Part shown: positions 25,332 to 34,372 of the stretch, piece by piece
Numbering within the stretch: the stretch's first letter is position 1
Layout: the number at the start of each line of letters is the position of its first letter
Source of the DNA: Kineococcus aurantiacus
GTDB lineage: Bacteria > Actinomycetota > Actinomycetes > Actinomycetales > Kineococcaceae
Length of the DNA stretch: 64,000 nucleotides
NCBI RefSeq assembly: GCF_013409345.1
Contig: NZ_JACCBB010000001.1
Span: 1,550,001-1,614,000 of the forward strand
Reading direction: 5' to 3'
Position numbers and translations under genes: made by a program
The notes under the pieces: model-generated
Seen by the model: only the letters and a program-made list of their open reading frames with translations
Told to the model about the DNA's origin: nothing
Database searches by the model: none

Positions 25332-26650
25332 CAGGCGCCGATCGCGGTCTTGATGTTCTTCACGGCGGTGTCCCAGGCGGCGTCGGCCGGCGCGCCGTCC
25401 CCCTCGACGCCGTTGAGGGCGTTGAGCAGCTCGGTGCTGATCTCGGTGTTGTACTCGCCGTTGATGAACGGCTTCAGGCCCAGGACGGCCTGGGTGAAGA
25501 TCTTGCCGGTGGGGGCGTCGCTGAAGAACGGGTCGGTGTGGTTCACCAGCTCCGGCTTGTCGTAGTTCACCGGGGTGGTGGGCAGCGAGCCGGAGTCGAG
25601 GAAGTGCTGGAGCTGCTGCTCGGGGGACTGCATCGTCTTGATGTAGTTCCACGCCGCCTTGGGGTTGGCCGCGCGGGCGGGGATGGTCAGGTAGCTGCCG
25701 CCCCAGTTGCCGCTGCCGCCGGGGATGACGGCGATGTCCCACTTGCCCTCGGTGTCGGGGGCCGCGGAGCGGATGGAGCCGAGCATCCAGGACGGGGCGG
25801 CGACGGCGGCGAACGCCCCCTTGGCCATGCCGGCGTTCCAGCCGTCGGTGAAGCTCTCCAGCTTCGCGGTGATGCCGGCGGCGATGGCCTTCAGGCCCAG
25901 GTCGAAGGAGTCCTTGACGATGGGGTTGGTGGCGTAGACCACCTCGCCGTCGGCGGAGTAGTACTGCTCCTCGCCCTGCGAGACGGCCTGGAGGAAGACG
26001 GTGGTGGCGGCGTTGTCGATGAAGGCGTTGCCGGTGGCCTGGGTGTAGCGCTGGCCGGTGGCGATGAAGTCGTCCCACGTGGGCCACAGCGCGCCGACCT
26101 CGTCGCGGTTCGTGGGCAGGCCCGCGGCGGCCATGAGGTCGGTGCGGTAGGCGACGCCCATGCCGCCGACGTCGGTGGGGATGCCGACGAGCTCGCCGGA
26201 CGTCGCGGTGGCCTGGGCCATCACCCAGTCCACGTAGTCGCCCTTGACGTCGGCGCCGCCGAGGGTGTTCAGGTCGGTGAAGTTGCCCGGGTTCTTCATG
26301 AACTTGGGCAGGTCACCGGCCTGGACGAGCACCAGGTCGGGCACCTTGCCGCCGGCCAGGGCGGTGGTCAGCCCCTGGGCGGTCTCCTGGGCGTTGCCCA
26401 CCTCGGTCAGCTTGACGGTGACGTCGGGGGCGAGCTTCTTGTACGCCTCGACGTCGGTCTTCTGGTTGATGCCGGTGAAGGACCAGAACTCGAAGGTGTT
26501 CGGGTCGCTGGAGGCGCCCGAGCCGGAGGAGCACGCGGCCGCTCCCAGGCCGAGGCCCCCGGCGAGCGCGGACAGGGCCAGCGCCCGCCGGCGGGTCATC
26601 GCCAGGGCGGCGGTGGACGGACGGGAGGACGTGCGAGGCAGCGCGTTCAC
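25331..26650 (-). CDS. Extracellular sugar-binding lipoprotein of ABC transporter
   Basis: The 439-residue family-1 solute-binding protein carries an N-terminal signal with twin Arg (MTRRRALALSALAGG) and a lipobox ending AAAC at about residue 40, so it is anchored outside the membrane. EFWSFTGINQKTDVEAYKK and the AAPSWMLGSI segment are typical of CUT1 binding proteins. The GTG at 26650 is supported by AAGGAGGGG 8 bases upstream. An internal ATG (26599) would give a shorter signal. Likely ligand: arabinose-containing oligosaccharides, by context. Confidence 0.9.
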   Translation of the reverse strand: MNALPRTSSRPSTAALAMTRRRALALSALAGGLGLGAAACSSGSGASSDPNTFEFWSFTGINQKTDVEAYKKLAPDVTVKLTEVGNAQETAQGLTTALAGGKVPDLVLVQAGDLPKFMKNPGNFTDLNTLGGADVKGDYVDWVMAQATATSGELVGIPTDVGGMGVAYRTDLMAAAGLPTNRDEVGALWPTWDDFIATGQRYTQATGNAFIDNAATTVFLQAVSQGEEQYYSADGEVVYATNPIVKDSFDLGLKAIAAGITAKLESFTDGWNAGMAKGAFAAVAAPSWMLGSIRSAAPDTEGKWDIAVIPGGSGNWGGSYLTIPARAANPKAAWNYIKTMQSPEQQLQHFLDSGSLPTTPVNYDKPELVNHTDPFFSDAPTGKIFTQAVLGLKPFINGEYNTEISTELLNALNGVEGDGAPADAAWDTAVKNIKTAIGA

Positions 26651-26680
26651 GAGGTGCCCCTCCTTCGGGGAGTCGTGGGT

Positions 26681-26740
26681 GTGGCGTGGGGCGTGGCGTC
26701 GGGCGTGACGTCGGGTGCGGCGTCGGGTGTGGCGTCGGGT
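26681..26740. repeat. Five imperfect 12-base tandem repeats
   Basis: The unit is GTGGCGTCGGGY. Copies start at 26681, 26693, 26705, 26717 and 26729, each with at most two changes. The array fills the gap between the arabinofuranosidase stop and the binding-protein gene, in what would be an operon-internal leader. Confidence 0.75.
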
Positions 26741-26753
26741 GGTGGCTGGTGGG

Positions 26754-28349
26754 TCAGTCGCGGGTGGGGAACGTGACCGTGGCGAAGCTGTGCGCGGGCA
26801 GCGTCACCCGCAGGACCCCGTCGGTGAGGCTCACGTCGTCGAGCGCGCGGACCTGCACGGGCGTGGCGGTGGCGGTGTTGTGGGCGGTGATCTCCGGGGC
26901 GGTCAGTACCCGGCCCACCGGGGTCCCCGCCGCGGCGCCGCGCACGTCGACCTCGACGTCCAGCGGCTCCTCGGCGTCGAGGTTGGTCAGCGACACCAGC
27001 ACCTGGCCGTCCTTGGTGCTGGCGGAGGCCGAGAACGTGGGCAGGTCCGCCCCCTGGACCAGGCGCGAGGGTGCGACCCCGCGCACGGCCAGCGGCAGGG
27101 AGGCCGCGTCGTGGTGACCCTTGTTCATGGCGAACACGTGGTAGCTGGGGGTGAGGACGAGTGCGTCGCCGTCGGTCAGGAGCATGGCCTGCAGCACGTT
27201 GACCGTCTGGGCGATGTTGGCCATGACGAGCCGGTCGGCGTGCCGGTGGAAGGCGTCGAAGTGGACGCTGGCGACGAGGGCGTCGCGCAGGGTGTTCTGC
27301 TGGAAGAGGAACCCGGGGTTCGTCCCGGGCTCGACGTCGAACCAGGTGCCCCACTCGTCCAGGACGAGACCGACGCGCTTGTCGGGGTCGTAGGCGTCCA
27401 TGACGTTGGCGTGACCGGCGATGATGCGCTCGATCTCGGTGGCCTTGACCATGGTGCGGTAGTACTCGTCGGCGTCGAACTCGGTGGCCGAGCCCTTGGC
27501 GTCCCAGTTCTCCCCGACGATCGTGTAGTGGTGGAAGGAGATCGCCTGGTAGGTGTTCGTCCCGTGGCCGGAGACCTCCCCCACGCCGAGGTACCGGCCG
27601 AGGTTCTGCATGAGCACCTCGGTCCAGCGGTAGTCGGCGTCGGCGGCGCCGGCGGCGATCCGGTAGAGGTGGTTGTCGCCGTGGTCGAGGCTGTAGGTGC
27701 CGAACTGGCGGGCGAGTTCGGCGTAGGCGCCCGAGCTCATGCCGCCGCCGCAGCCCCACGGTTCGTTGCCCAGGCCCCAGAACGGGACCTTCCACGGCTC
27801 GTCGCGGCCGTTGGCGCGGCGCAGCCGGGCCATGGGCGAGTCGTCGGCGCGGGTGAGGTACTCGATCCACTCGGCGGCCTCGCGGACGGTGCCGCTGCCG
27901 ACGTTCGCCGAGACGTAGGGGTCGGCGCCGAGCAGTTCGCACAGGGCCATGAACTCGTGCGTGCCGAAGGAGTTGTCCTCGACGACGTCGCCCCAGTGGG
28001 AGTTGACCATCGTGGGGCGGTCCTCGCGCGGGCCCACCCCGTCGCGCCAGTGGTAGGTGTCGGCGAAGCAGCCGCCGGGCCAGCGCAGGTTGGGGATGTC
28101 CAGGGCGCGCAGGGCCTCGACGACGTCGAGGCGCAGGCCGCCCTCGTTGGGCAGGGGGGAGTCCTCCCCCACCCAGAACCCGCCGTAGACGCATCGGCCG
28201 AGGTGCTCGGCGAAGTGCCCGTACAGGTGCCGGCTGATGCGCGGGCCGGGCAGGTCCACGTCCAGGACGGCGTGGACGCGCTGGGTCGGCCGGGTGCCGG
28301 TGGTGGTCGCTGCGTCGAGTGCGGTGGGGCGGTCGTCGTCGGTGAGCAC
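26754..28349 (-). CDS. GH51 alpha-L-arabinofuranosidase
   Basis: The enzyme removes alpha-L-arabinofuranosyl side groups from arabinan and arabinoxylan. [21 protein letters not shown] is the GH51 start, [14 protein letters not shown] the sugar-binding loop, [12 protein letters not shown] holds the acid/base Glu (NE pair) and [11 protein letters not shown] the nucleophile Glu. No signal peptide is seen, so it acts on imported oligosaccharides. The GTG at 28349 gives 531 residues and has a modest GAGG upstream. A GTG at 28448 would add 33 Pro-rich residues and lies 12 bases after the predicted transcription start, so the true start is uncertain. It heads the transport operon. Confidence 0.92.
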   Translation of the reverse strand: MLTDDDRPTALDAATTTGTRPTQRVHAVLDVDLPGPRISRHLYGHFAEHLGRCVYGGFWVGEDSPLPNEGGLRLDVVEALRALDIPNLRWPGGCFADTYHWRDGVGPREDRPTMVNSHWGDVVEDNSFGTHEFMALCELLGADPYVSANVGSGTVREAAEWIEYLTRADDSPMARLRRANGRDEPWKVPFWGLGNEPWGCGGGMSSGAYAELARQFGTYSLDHGDNHLYRIAAGAADADYRWTEVLMQNLGRYLGVGEVSGHGTNTYQAISFHHYTIVGENWDAKGSATEFDADEYYRTMVKATEIERIIAGHANVMDAYDPDKRVGLVLDEWGTWFDVEPGTNPGFLFQQNTLRDALVASVHFDAFHRHADRLVMANIAQTVNVLQAMLLTDGDALVLTPSYHVFAMNKGHHDAASLPLAVRGVAPSRLVQGADLPTFSASASTKDGQVLVSLTNLDAEEPLDVEVDVRGAAAGTPVGRVLTAPEITAHNTATATPVQVRALDDVSLTDGVLRVTLPAHSFATVTFPTRD

Positions 28350-28456
28350 GGGGGCCTCGCAAGGTGTCGGGGGCGGTGCGTCGGCGGGTGGGGGCGATCG
28401 TCCTCGAGTCGTCACACCGCCTGGGGGAGAACCGTCTTCGGTGCTCACCCCGCTGC

Positions 28457-28495
28457 GTGTATCGATATAGTGCGAGGCACCGGGCGGACTGTCAA
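28457..28495 (-). promoter_or_regulatory. Promoter and LacI-type operator of the arabinofuranosidase operon
   Basis: On the minus strand, TTGACA (28495-28490), 17 bases, CACTAT (28472-28467) and then the palindrome TATCGATA (28467-28460) followed by CAC. The operator overlaps the end of the -10, where a bound repressor would block initiation. The same arrangement, with exactly 22 bases between TTGACA and TATCGATA, occurs at 29642 on the other side of the LacI gene. Confidence 0.7.
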
Positions 28496-28579
28496 GACCC
28501 CCGGCGGGTCGCGACGGTAGTTTCGCGGCAGCGCGGCGCGCGGAGCCGCACCCGTTCCCGATCAGGAGGAGGGCCCGGC

Positions 28580-29599
28580 GTGGTCACCATGCGCGACGTC
28601 GCGGCCGAGGCCGGCGTCTCGGCGATGACCGTCTCCAACGCCCTCACGGGCCGGAGGCCGGTCAGCGACGCCACCCGCCGCCTGGTCCTGGAGACCGTCG
28701 AGCGGCTCGGCTACCAGGTCAACGTCGCCGCCCGCAGCCTGCGGCAGGGCCGCACGGGCGTGGTCGGCATCGCGGTCCCCACCCTCGACAGCCACTACTA
28801 CAGCCGCCTGAGCCACCGCCTCGTCCTGGCGTTCTCCCGGGCCGGGCTGGCGACGGTCGTGGAGGAGACGCGCGCCAGCCGCGAGGGTGAGCTGGCCGCG
28901 TTCCGCGACTCCCGGCTCAACGCCTACGACGGCCTGGTCATCGCCGCGCTGGGGCTGAACGAGCCCGAGATCGACGCCCTCAGCCGCGAGGTGCCCGTCG
29001 TGGTCCTGGGCGAGCAGGAGCTGCACCGCACCGTCGACCACGTGAGCATGCCGAACGTCGCCGGGGCCGAGGCCGCGACCCGGCTGCTCCTGGAGCGGGG
29101 CTGCCGGGACCTGGCGCTGGTCGGCTTCCCCACCGTCGACCACCTCGAGGAGGTCAGCCTCCCCGAGGGCGCGGCGTTCGCCCTGCGGGCGCGGGGGTTC
29201 GCGAACGTCGTGGGCGGGGCCGGCGTGCGGGCCCGCGCCGCCTACGCCGGCGTGACGCAGGCCGACGGCGCCCGGTGCGCCCGCGACCTGCTGGCCCGCG
29301 GGGAGGTCCCCGACGGGATCTTCTGCGTCACCGACACCCTGGCCTTCGGGGTGGTGCGGGCCCTGGCCGACCACGGCGTGCGGGTCCCCGACGACGTGCT
29401 CGTCGTGGGGTTCGACGACGTCGAGGACGCGCAGTTCCACATCCCCTCGCTGACCTCGGTGGCCCCGGACCTGGACGGGCTGGTCGACCGGACCGTCGAC
29501 CTGCTCGCCCGCCGCATCGCCACCCCGGCCGCCGAGCCGCAGGACGTCACCGTCGGCTACCGCCTCGTGGAGCGGGAGTCGACGACGCGCCCGCGCTGA
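28580..29599 (+). CDS. LacI-family transcriptional repressor
   Basis: The 339-residue protein has the LacI helix-turn-helix plus hinge ([21 protein letters not shown] ... [12 protein letters not shown]) and a periplasmic-binding-like effector domain ([37 protein letters not shown]). GTG 28580 is preferred to the ATG nine bases later because AGGAGGA at 28564-28570 is spaced 9 bases from it. It lies between two TATCGATA operators that flank it and point outward or onward to the arabinoside genes, so it most likely represses both. The inducer is probably arabinose or an arabino-oligosaccharide. Confidence 0.92.
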   Translation: MVTMRDVAAEAGVSAMTVSNALTGRRPVSDATRRLVLETVERLGYQVNVAARSLRQGRTGVVGIAVPTLDSHYYSRLSHRLVLAFSRAGLATVVEETRASREGELAAFRDSRLNAYDGLVIAALGLNEPEIDALSREVPVVVLGEQELHRTVDHVSMPNVAGAEAATRLLLERGCRDLALVGFPTVDHLEEVSLPEGAAFALRARGFANVVGGAGVRARAAYAGVTQADGARCARDLLARGEVPDGIFCVTDTLAFGVVRALADHGVRVPDDVLVVGFDDVEDAQFHIPSLTSVAPDLDGLVDRTVDLLARRIATPAAEPQDVTVGYRLVERESTTRPR

Positions 29600-29641
29600 G
29601 GCACCGGGAGCCCGCTGACGCGCCCGGATCCGCCGAGGAGC

Positions 29642-29680
29642 TTGACACCGGCCCGGTGCGAGGCGATGTTATCGATACAC
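29642..29680 (+). promoter_or_regulatory. Promoter and LacI-type operator of the second binding protein
   Basis: TTGACA at 29642-29647, 17 bases, GATGTT as -10 (29665-29670) and TATCGATACAC at 29670-29680. Spacing between TTGACA and TATCGATA is 22 bases, identical to the promoter at 28495-28457. It precedes the lone solute-binding protein by about 70 bases. Confidence 0.7.
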
Positions 29681-29751
29681 AGGGCCGTCGCGACGTGGTG
29701 GCGGGCCCTGCACCGGTGCCCCAGCGGGGCACCACGACCCGGAGGACGAAG

Positions 29752-31089
29752 ATGTCGCCTCGCACCACCCCCCGTCGCGCCTTCCTGGCGCTCGCCCTCG
29801 GCGCCCCCGTGGCCGCCTCCCTGGCCGCCTGCGGCGACTCCGGCCCCGGCGGCAGCAGCGGCGGTGGCGGCGGCGGCGCGGACGCCGCGGCCACCATGTG
29901 GATCCTCACCGGCCAGCCGGCCGAGGGCATCCGCACCGACGCCGTCACCGCCTTCAACGAGTCCCACCCCGACGCGAAGATCGGCCTGTCGTCGTTCCAG
30001 AACGACGCGTACAAGGCGAAGATCCGCACCGCCATCGGGGCCGACCAGGCCCCGACGATCATCCCCACCTGGGGCGGTGGTGGCCTGCGCGACTACGTCA
30101 AGAACGGCCAGGTGGAGGACCTCACGCCGTTCTTCGCCGAGAACGCCGAGCTGAAGGACAAGCTGTTCGCCAGCGCCTTCGGGGCCGCGACGGTCGACGG
30201 GAAGATCTACGCCCTCCCGTGCGAGAACGTCTCCCCCATCGTCATGTACTACAACAAGACGGCCTTCGAGAAGATCGGCGCGGACCTGCCGAAGACGTGG
30301 GACGACGTCATGGCGCTGGTCCCGGAGTTCAACGCCGCCGGCATCGCGCCGTTCGCCCTGGGCGGGCAGTCGCGCTGGACGAACATGATGTGGCTGGAGT
30401 ACCTCTACGACCGCATCGGCGGCCCGGAGCTGTTCACCTCCATCTACGACGGCCAGCCCGACGCCTGGTCCCAGCCGGACTCGATCGACGCCCTCACCAA
30501 GGTGCAGGACCTCGTGAAGGCCGACGGCTTCATCAAGGGGTTCGCCTCCATCACGGCCGACTCCAACGCCGACCAGGCCCTGCTCTACAGCGGCAAGGCC
30601 GCGATGATGCTGCACGGCGCCTGGACCTACGGCTCCATGAAGACCGACGGCGGCGACTTCGTCACCGGTGGCCACCTGGCGTACACGACCTTCCCGACGG
30701 TGACCGGCGGCAAGGGCGACCCGGCCAACACCGTCGGCAACCCCGCCGGCTACTACGCGATGTCCTCCAAGGCCACCGACGAGGCCAAGGCGGCGGCCAA
30801 GCAGTTCTTCGCCGAGGGCGTCGTCACCGACGCCACGACGAAGGCGTGGGCGGCCTCGGGCTCGGTGCCGGTCGTCACGGGCGTGGACGCGCAGTTCGCC
30901 GGCTCCGACGACGCCGACTGGCTGACGTTCGTCTACGACCTGGCCTCCGGGGCGCCGTCCTTCCAGCAGTCCTGGGACCAGGCGCTGTCGCCCACGCAGG
31001 CCGAGGCGCTGCTGGACAACATCGAGAAGCTGTTCGGCCTGGCCGTCACGCCGCAGGAGTTCGCCGACGCCATGAACGCGGCGGTGTGA
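29752..31089 (+). CDS. Solute-binding lipoprotein without own permeases
   Basis: The 445-residue family-1 ABC binding protein starts with a Tat-like signal (TTPRRAFLALALGAP) and a lipobox SLAAC at about residue 27, then a Gly/Ser-rich linker. The mature part (MWILTGQPAEGIRTDAVTAF, IPTWGGGGLRDYV, KTWDDVMALVPEFNAAG) resembles binding proteins for xylo- or arabino-oligosaccharides. GGAGG lies 7 bases before ATG 29752. No permease follows, so it may deliver ligand to the permease pair at 24-25 kb, which the same repressor seems to control. Confidence 0.9.
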   Translation: MSPRTTPRRAFLALALGAPVAASLAACGDSGPGGSSGGGGGGADAAATMWILTGQPAEGIRTDAVTAFNESHPDAKIGLSSFQNDAYKAKIRTAIGADQAPTIIPTWGGGGLRDYVKNGQVEDLTPFFAENAELKDKLFASAFGAATVDGKIYALPCENVSPIVMYYNKTAFEKIGADLPKTWDDVMALVPEFNAAGIAPFALGGQSRWTNMMWLEYLYDRIGGPELFTSIYDGQPDAWSQPDSIDALTKVQDLVKADGFIKGFASITADSNADQALLYSGKAAMMLHGAWTYGSMKTDGGDFVTGGHLAYTTFPTVTGGKGDPANTVGNPAGYYAMSSKATDEAKAAAKQFFAEGVVTDATTKAWAASGSVPVVTGVDAQFAGSDDADWLTFVYDLASGAPSFQQSWDQALSPTQAEALLDNIEKLFGLAVTPQEFADAMNAAV

Positions 31090-31130
31090 GCCGTGTGAGC
31101 CGTGTGAGCCGGTGAGCCGGTGAGCCGGTG
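31084..31130. repeat. Short tandem repeats spanning a stop codon
   Basis: Three copies of GTGTGAGCC (from 31084) are followed by two to three copies of GGTGAGCC, up to 31130. The stop codon of the binding-protein gene (31087-31089) is the TGA inside the first unit, and each further unit also contains TGA. Confidence 0.8.
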
Positions 31131-31167
31131 ACGTCCCGCCCGGGCAGCGCCCCGGGCGGGACGTCAC
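31128..31167. terminator. Terminator hairpin after the second binding protein
   Basis: GTGACGTCCCGCCCGGG at 31128-31144 pairs perfectly with 31151-31167 around a 6-base loop. It directly follows the tandem repeats and the end of the binding-protein gene. No T-tract is present. Confidence 0.7.
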
Positions 31168-31353
31168 CACGGGGTGACGAGACGGTGACGAGGACGTCAC
31201 CGCTGGTGAGCGGGCCGGGCACCACCGGGGGCCGGACGGTTCCAGCGCGCGCAGGGTCCCGAAACGTGGCAGTGTTCGGGCGCGTCGCGGAAACGGAACC
31301 GTTGCCGCGCTGACCCGCAGAGATTCACGGGCAGCCTAGAACTGGAGGAACTC

Positions 31354-31620
31354 GTGACCGTCACCGGCATCATCACCGCCATCGTCGTGGGCCTGATCAT
31401 CGGCGCGCTCGCGCGCCTGGTCCTGCCCGGCCGGCAGAACATCAGCATCCTGCTGACGATCATCGTCGGCATCGTCGCGGCCCTCATCGGGACCGCGCTG
31501 GCCCGCGGCCTCGGCGTCGCGGACACCAACGGGTTCGACTGGATCGAACTCGTCTTCCAGGTGGTCGTCGCGGCCATCGGCGTCTCGATCGTGGGTTCGC
31601 TCCGCGGCCGTCGCCGCTGA
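31354..31620 (+). CDS. GlsB/YeaQ/YmgE family small membrane protein
   Basis: This 88-residue protein has three hydrophobic helices (GIITAIVVGLIIGALARLVLPG, ISILLTIIVGIVAALIGT and FQVVVAAIGVSIVGSL) and the family's GxLARxxxPG turn. The transglycosylase-associated/GlsB family consists of small stress-response membrane proteins of unclear function. GTG 31354 is preceded by TGGAGGA at ideal spacing. Confidence 0.88.
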   Translation: MTVTGIITAIVVGLIIGALARLVLPGRQNISILLTIIVGIVAALIGTALARGLGVADTNGFDWIELVFQVVVAAIGVSIVGSLRGRRR

Positions 31621-31653
31621 CGCGTCGCCGCCGACCCACCACCGCTGACCCAG

Positions 31654-32925
31654 GTGCTCTCCCCGGTCCTGTTCACCCTCGCGGGCGCCAGCGCCCTCGT
31701 CGCGGCGCTGCTGCCCCGGGTGGTGGACCGGCTGCCGGTCAACCTGCCGATGGCCTTCCTCGGGGGCGGGGTCCTGCTGGGCCTCGTCCCCGGGTTGCCG
31801 ACCGTCGACCCGCTCAAGCACAGCGAGGCCACCCAGCACGTCACCGAGCTCGTCGTCATCATCTCCCTCATGGGGGCGGGCCTGGCCCTGGACCGCGCCG
31901 TCGGCTGGCGGCGCTGGGCCTCCACCTGGCGGCTCATCGTCGTCGCGATGCCGCTGACCATCGCGCTCGTGGCCTGGGCGGGCTGGGCGCTGGCGGGTCT
32001 GCCCGTCGCGGCCGCCCTCCTGCTGGGCGCGGCCCTGGCCCCGACCGACCCGGTGCTCGCCGGTGACGTGCAGGTCGGGGAACCGGCCGACGAGGAGGGC
32101 ACCGAGGACGAGGTCCGCTTCGCCCTCACCAGCGAGGCCGGGCTCAACGACGGTGCCGCCTTCCCCGTCGTGCACCTCGCCGTGGTCCTGGCGACCACCG
32201 GTTTCTCCGTGGTCGCGCTGCGCGACTGGTTCCTCGAGGACGTCGCGCTGCGCGGCGTCGTGGGCGTCGTGTCCGGGTGCCTCATCGGCTGGGTCCTGGG
32301 CCGGCTGTTCTTCCACTCCCCGCTGCCGTCGCTGCGGCTGGCCGACGACGCCGAGGGTTTCACCGCCCTGGCCGTGACGTTCCTGGCCTACGGCGTGACC
32401 GAGCTCGTCCACGGGTACGGGTTCGTCGCCGTCTTCGTCGCCGCCTGCACCATCCGCTCGGCCGAGCGGGCGCACGGCGCCCACCGGGTCGCCCACGAGT
32501 TCGTCGAGCAGGTCGAGCGGATGCTGACCGCCTGGGTGCTGCTGCTGCTCGGCGCGGCCCTCACCGACGGGCTGCTGGACGCGCTGACCTGGCGGCTGGC
32601 CCTCGTCGGGGTCCTGCTCGTCGTGGTGGTCCGGCCCCTGGTGGGGTACCTGAGCCTGCTGCGCAGCCCCGGCGGGCCGCGGGAGCGGTGGGTCATCTCC
32701 GTCTTCGGCGTCCGCGGGATCGGGTCCCTGTTCTACCTGGCCTACGCCCTGGGCGAGGGCGAGTTCCCCGCCGAGCAGCTGTGGGCGACCGTCGGTTTCA
32801 CCGTCGCGCTGTCGGTCGCCGTGCACGGGATCAGCGCGGCCCCGGTCGTGGGGGCGCTGGACGCCGCCCGGTCCCAGCACGCCCGCAGCCGCCGGCGCCG
32901 CGACGTCGCCGCCACCCACCTCTGA
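31654..32925 (+). CDS. CPA1-type cation:proton antiporter
   Basis: The 423-residue protein has about 12 membrane helices. It contains the ALAPTDPVLAGDVQVG segment and the SEAGLNDGAAFPVVHLA ion-binding motif (N-D pair) of NhaP-type Na+/H+ antiporters, and GVRGIGSLFYLAYAL near the end. GTG 31654 lies 33 bases after the GlsB-like gene, so the two may be cotranscribed as salt- or pH-stress genes. The convergent DUF427 gene ends seven bases beyond. Confidence 0.9.
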   Translation: MLSPVLFTLAGASALVAALLPRVVDRLPVNLPMAFLGGGVLLGLVPGLPTVDPLKHSEATQHVTELVVIISLMGAGLALDRAVGWRRWASTWRLIVVAMPLTIALVAWAGWALAGLPVAAALLLGAALAPTDPVLAGDVQVGEPADEEGTEDEVRFALTSEAGLNDGAAFPVVHLAVVLATTGFSVVALRDWFLEDVALRGVVGVVSGCLIGWVLGRLFFHSPLPSLRLADDAEGFTALAVTFLAYGVTELVHGYGFVAVFVAACTIRSAERAHGAHRVAHEFVEQVERMLTAWVLLLLGAALTDGLLDALTWRLALVGVLLVVVVRPLVGYLSLLRSPGGPRERWVISVFGVRGIGSLFYLAYALGEGEFPAEQLWATVGFTVALSVAVHGISAAPVVGALDAARSQHARSRRRRDVAATHL

Positions 32926-32932
32926 GCCCGGC

Positions 32933-33421
32933 TCACCAGCCCAGCGTCCCGGGCGCCCCCTTGAACGGCCCGGTCACCTCCGAGCTGATCCACCCGCCGT
33001 AGAAGTCCCCCTCCTGGGCCAGCACCTCCTCGTCGTCGAGCAGGCAGCGCACCCCGGAGGGGTAGAACGCGAACGCACCGGCCAGCGGCTCGAACCCGGG
33101 GGTGGGGTGCGGGTACGTCCACGCCGCGCGCTCGCGCACGACCCGCCCCCCGGCGTCCAGCAGGTCCACGTACGACGCCTGCCCCTTCCACTCGCACCAG
33201 CTCGTCCCGGCCGCCGGGCGCAGCCGCCCGGCCGCCACGGCGTCCCCGGCGACGTAGTACGTCGGCGGGTGCGAGGTCTCCAGGACCCGCCAGGCGCGCG
33301 GGGCCGAGGGGTCGGCGGGCACGTCGGCCAGGACGGCGCCGTCGGGAGCCAGGACCCGCACGCGACGGCGGGCGGGTTCCAGGCGCGGTGGGCGCGGGTA
33401 GTCCCAGCAGGATTCGGCCAC
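32933..33421 (-). CDS. DUF427 domain protein
   Basis: The 162-residue protein is a single DUF427 domain: HPPTYYVAGDAVAAG, SWCEWKGQASYVDL and the closing WTYPHPTPGFEPLAGAFAFYPS are its hallmarks. The family is small, beta-rich and without a known reaction. GTG 33421 gives VAESCWDYPRPPR, a natural family start. The open frame upstream runs into lysG and is not used. It is preceded by lysG on the same strand with a 26-base gap. Confidence 0.85.
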   Translation of the reverse strand: MAESCWDYPRPPRLEPARRRVRVLAPDGAVLADVPADPSAPRAWRVLETSHPPTYYVAGDAVAAGRLRPAAGTSWCEWKGQASYVDLLDAGGRVVRERAAWTYPHPTPGFEPLAGAFAFYPSGVRCLLDDEEVLAQEGDFYGGWISSEVTGPFKGAPGTLGW

Positions 33422-33447
33422 GCCCCGAGCCTGCCCGCCCGCGCCCC

Positions 33448-34302
33448 TCACCGCCAGGCGGCCAGGACCGCCTCGGTGAGCCGGTCCAGCGACGGCGAGC
33501 GGATCTTCCACCGCTGCCAGTGCAGCAGCACGTCGACGCCGCCGCCGGGGTCGAGGTCCACCAGCTCCCCCGGCCCGAACGTCGCGGCCTGCTCGGGCAG
33601 GAGCATCCCCCAGCCGAACCCCCACCGGACGGCCTCGGCGAAGTCGGAGGTGGCCGGGACGTGGTGCCGGGGCGGGTCGGGCGCGCCGAACCCCCGCAGC
33701 CACCCGTCCTGCAGGTCGTCGTCGCGGTCGAAGACGACCACCGGCGCGCGGGCCAGGGCCTCGCGGGTGGCGCCCTCGCCGAACCAGCGGCGGGCGAAGG
33801 CGGCCGTGGCGCACGGCTGGTAGTGGACCGCGCCCAGCGGGGTCGACGTGCACCCGGGGACGGGGACGGCCTCGGTCGTGACGGCGGCGACGACGGCGCC
33901 GGTCCGCAGGAGCTCCCCCGTCCGCTCCTGGTCCTCCCGGCGCAGGTCGAAGCAGAACTCACCGGCCAGCGGCGCGACGGCGCGCAGGAACCAGGTGGCC
34001 AGGGAGTCCGCGTTCACGGCGACGGGCAGCACGGGCGCGCGGTCGGTGCCGCCGATCTCGCGGCGGGCGTCGGCTGCCAGCAGCTCGACCTCGCGGGCCA
34101 GCCGCAGCACCGCCCGGCCGGCCTCGGTGGGCCGCACCGGCTTGCTGCGCACGACCAGCACCCGGCCCGCGGCGCCCTCCAGCGCGCGGATGCGCTGGCT
34201 GACCGCCGAGGGGGTCAGGTGCAGGGTCCGGGCGGCCGCCTCGAACGTCCCCTCGGCCACGACGGCGGCCAGGGCGCGCAGCTGGGCGAGGTCGAGGTCC
34301 AT
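33448..34302 (-). CDS. lysG: LysR-family regulator of lysine/arginine export
   Basis: The 284-residue ArgP/LysG-type regulator has the LysR helix-turn-helix (LAQLRALAAVVAEGTFEAAARTLHLTPSAVSQRIRALE) and an effector domain with NADSLATWFLRAV, characteristic of ArgP/LysG. It is divergent from lysE, the arrangement known from Corynebacterium, where LysG activates lysE when basic amino acids build up. ATG 34302 lies six bases after a TAGGAT -10, so the message is probably leaderless. Confidence 0.92.
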   Translation of the reverse strand: MDLDLAQLRALAAVVAEGTFEAAARTLHLTPSAVSQRIRALEGAAGRVLVVRSKPVRPTEAGRAVLRLAREVELLAADARREIGGTDRAPVLPVAVNADSLATWFLRAVAPLAGEFCFDLRREDQERTGELLRTGAVVAAVTTEAVPVPGCTSTPLGAVHYQPCATAAFARRWFGEGATREALARAPVVVFDRDDDLQDGWLRGFGAPDPPRHHVPATSDFAEAVRWGFGWGMLLPEQAATFGPGELVDLDPGGGVDVLLHWQRWKIRSPSLDRLTEAVLAAWR

Positions 34303-34307
34303 GAAGC

Positions 34308-34365
34308 GATCCTAAGGACGGTGTAGAACCCTGAACTGGAGTCACGGCCCGCGGCTGCCTACCGT
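34308..34365. promoter_or_regulatory. Divergent leaderless promoters of lysG and lysE
   Basis: TAGGAT on the minus strand (34313-34308) ends 5 bases before the lysG ATG. TACCGT on the plus strand (34360-34365) ends 7 bases before the lysE GTG. Neither gene has a Shine-Dalgarno sequence. The 42 bases between the elements must hold the LysG binding site. Confidence 0.5.
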
Positions 34366-34372
34366 CGGGCGG

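Noticed and set aside
28350-28448. Longer N-terminus of the arabinofuranosidase from GTG 28448
   Set aside because: It adds a Pro-rich stretch without GH51 homology and has no ribosome site; kept only as an alternative.
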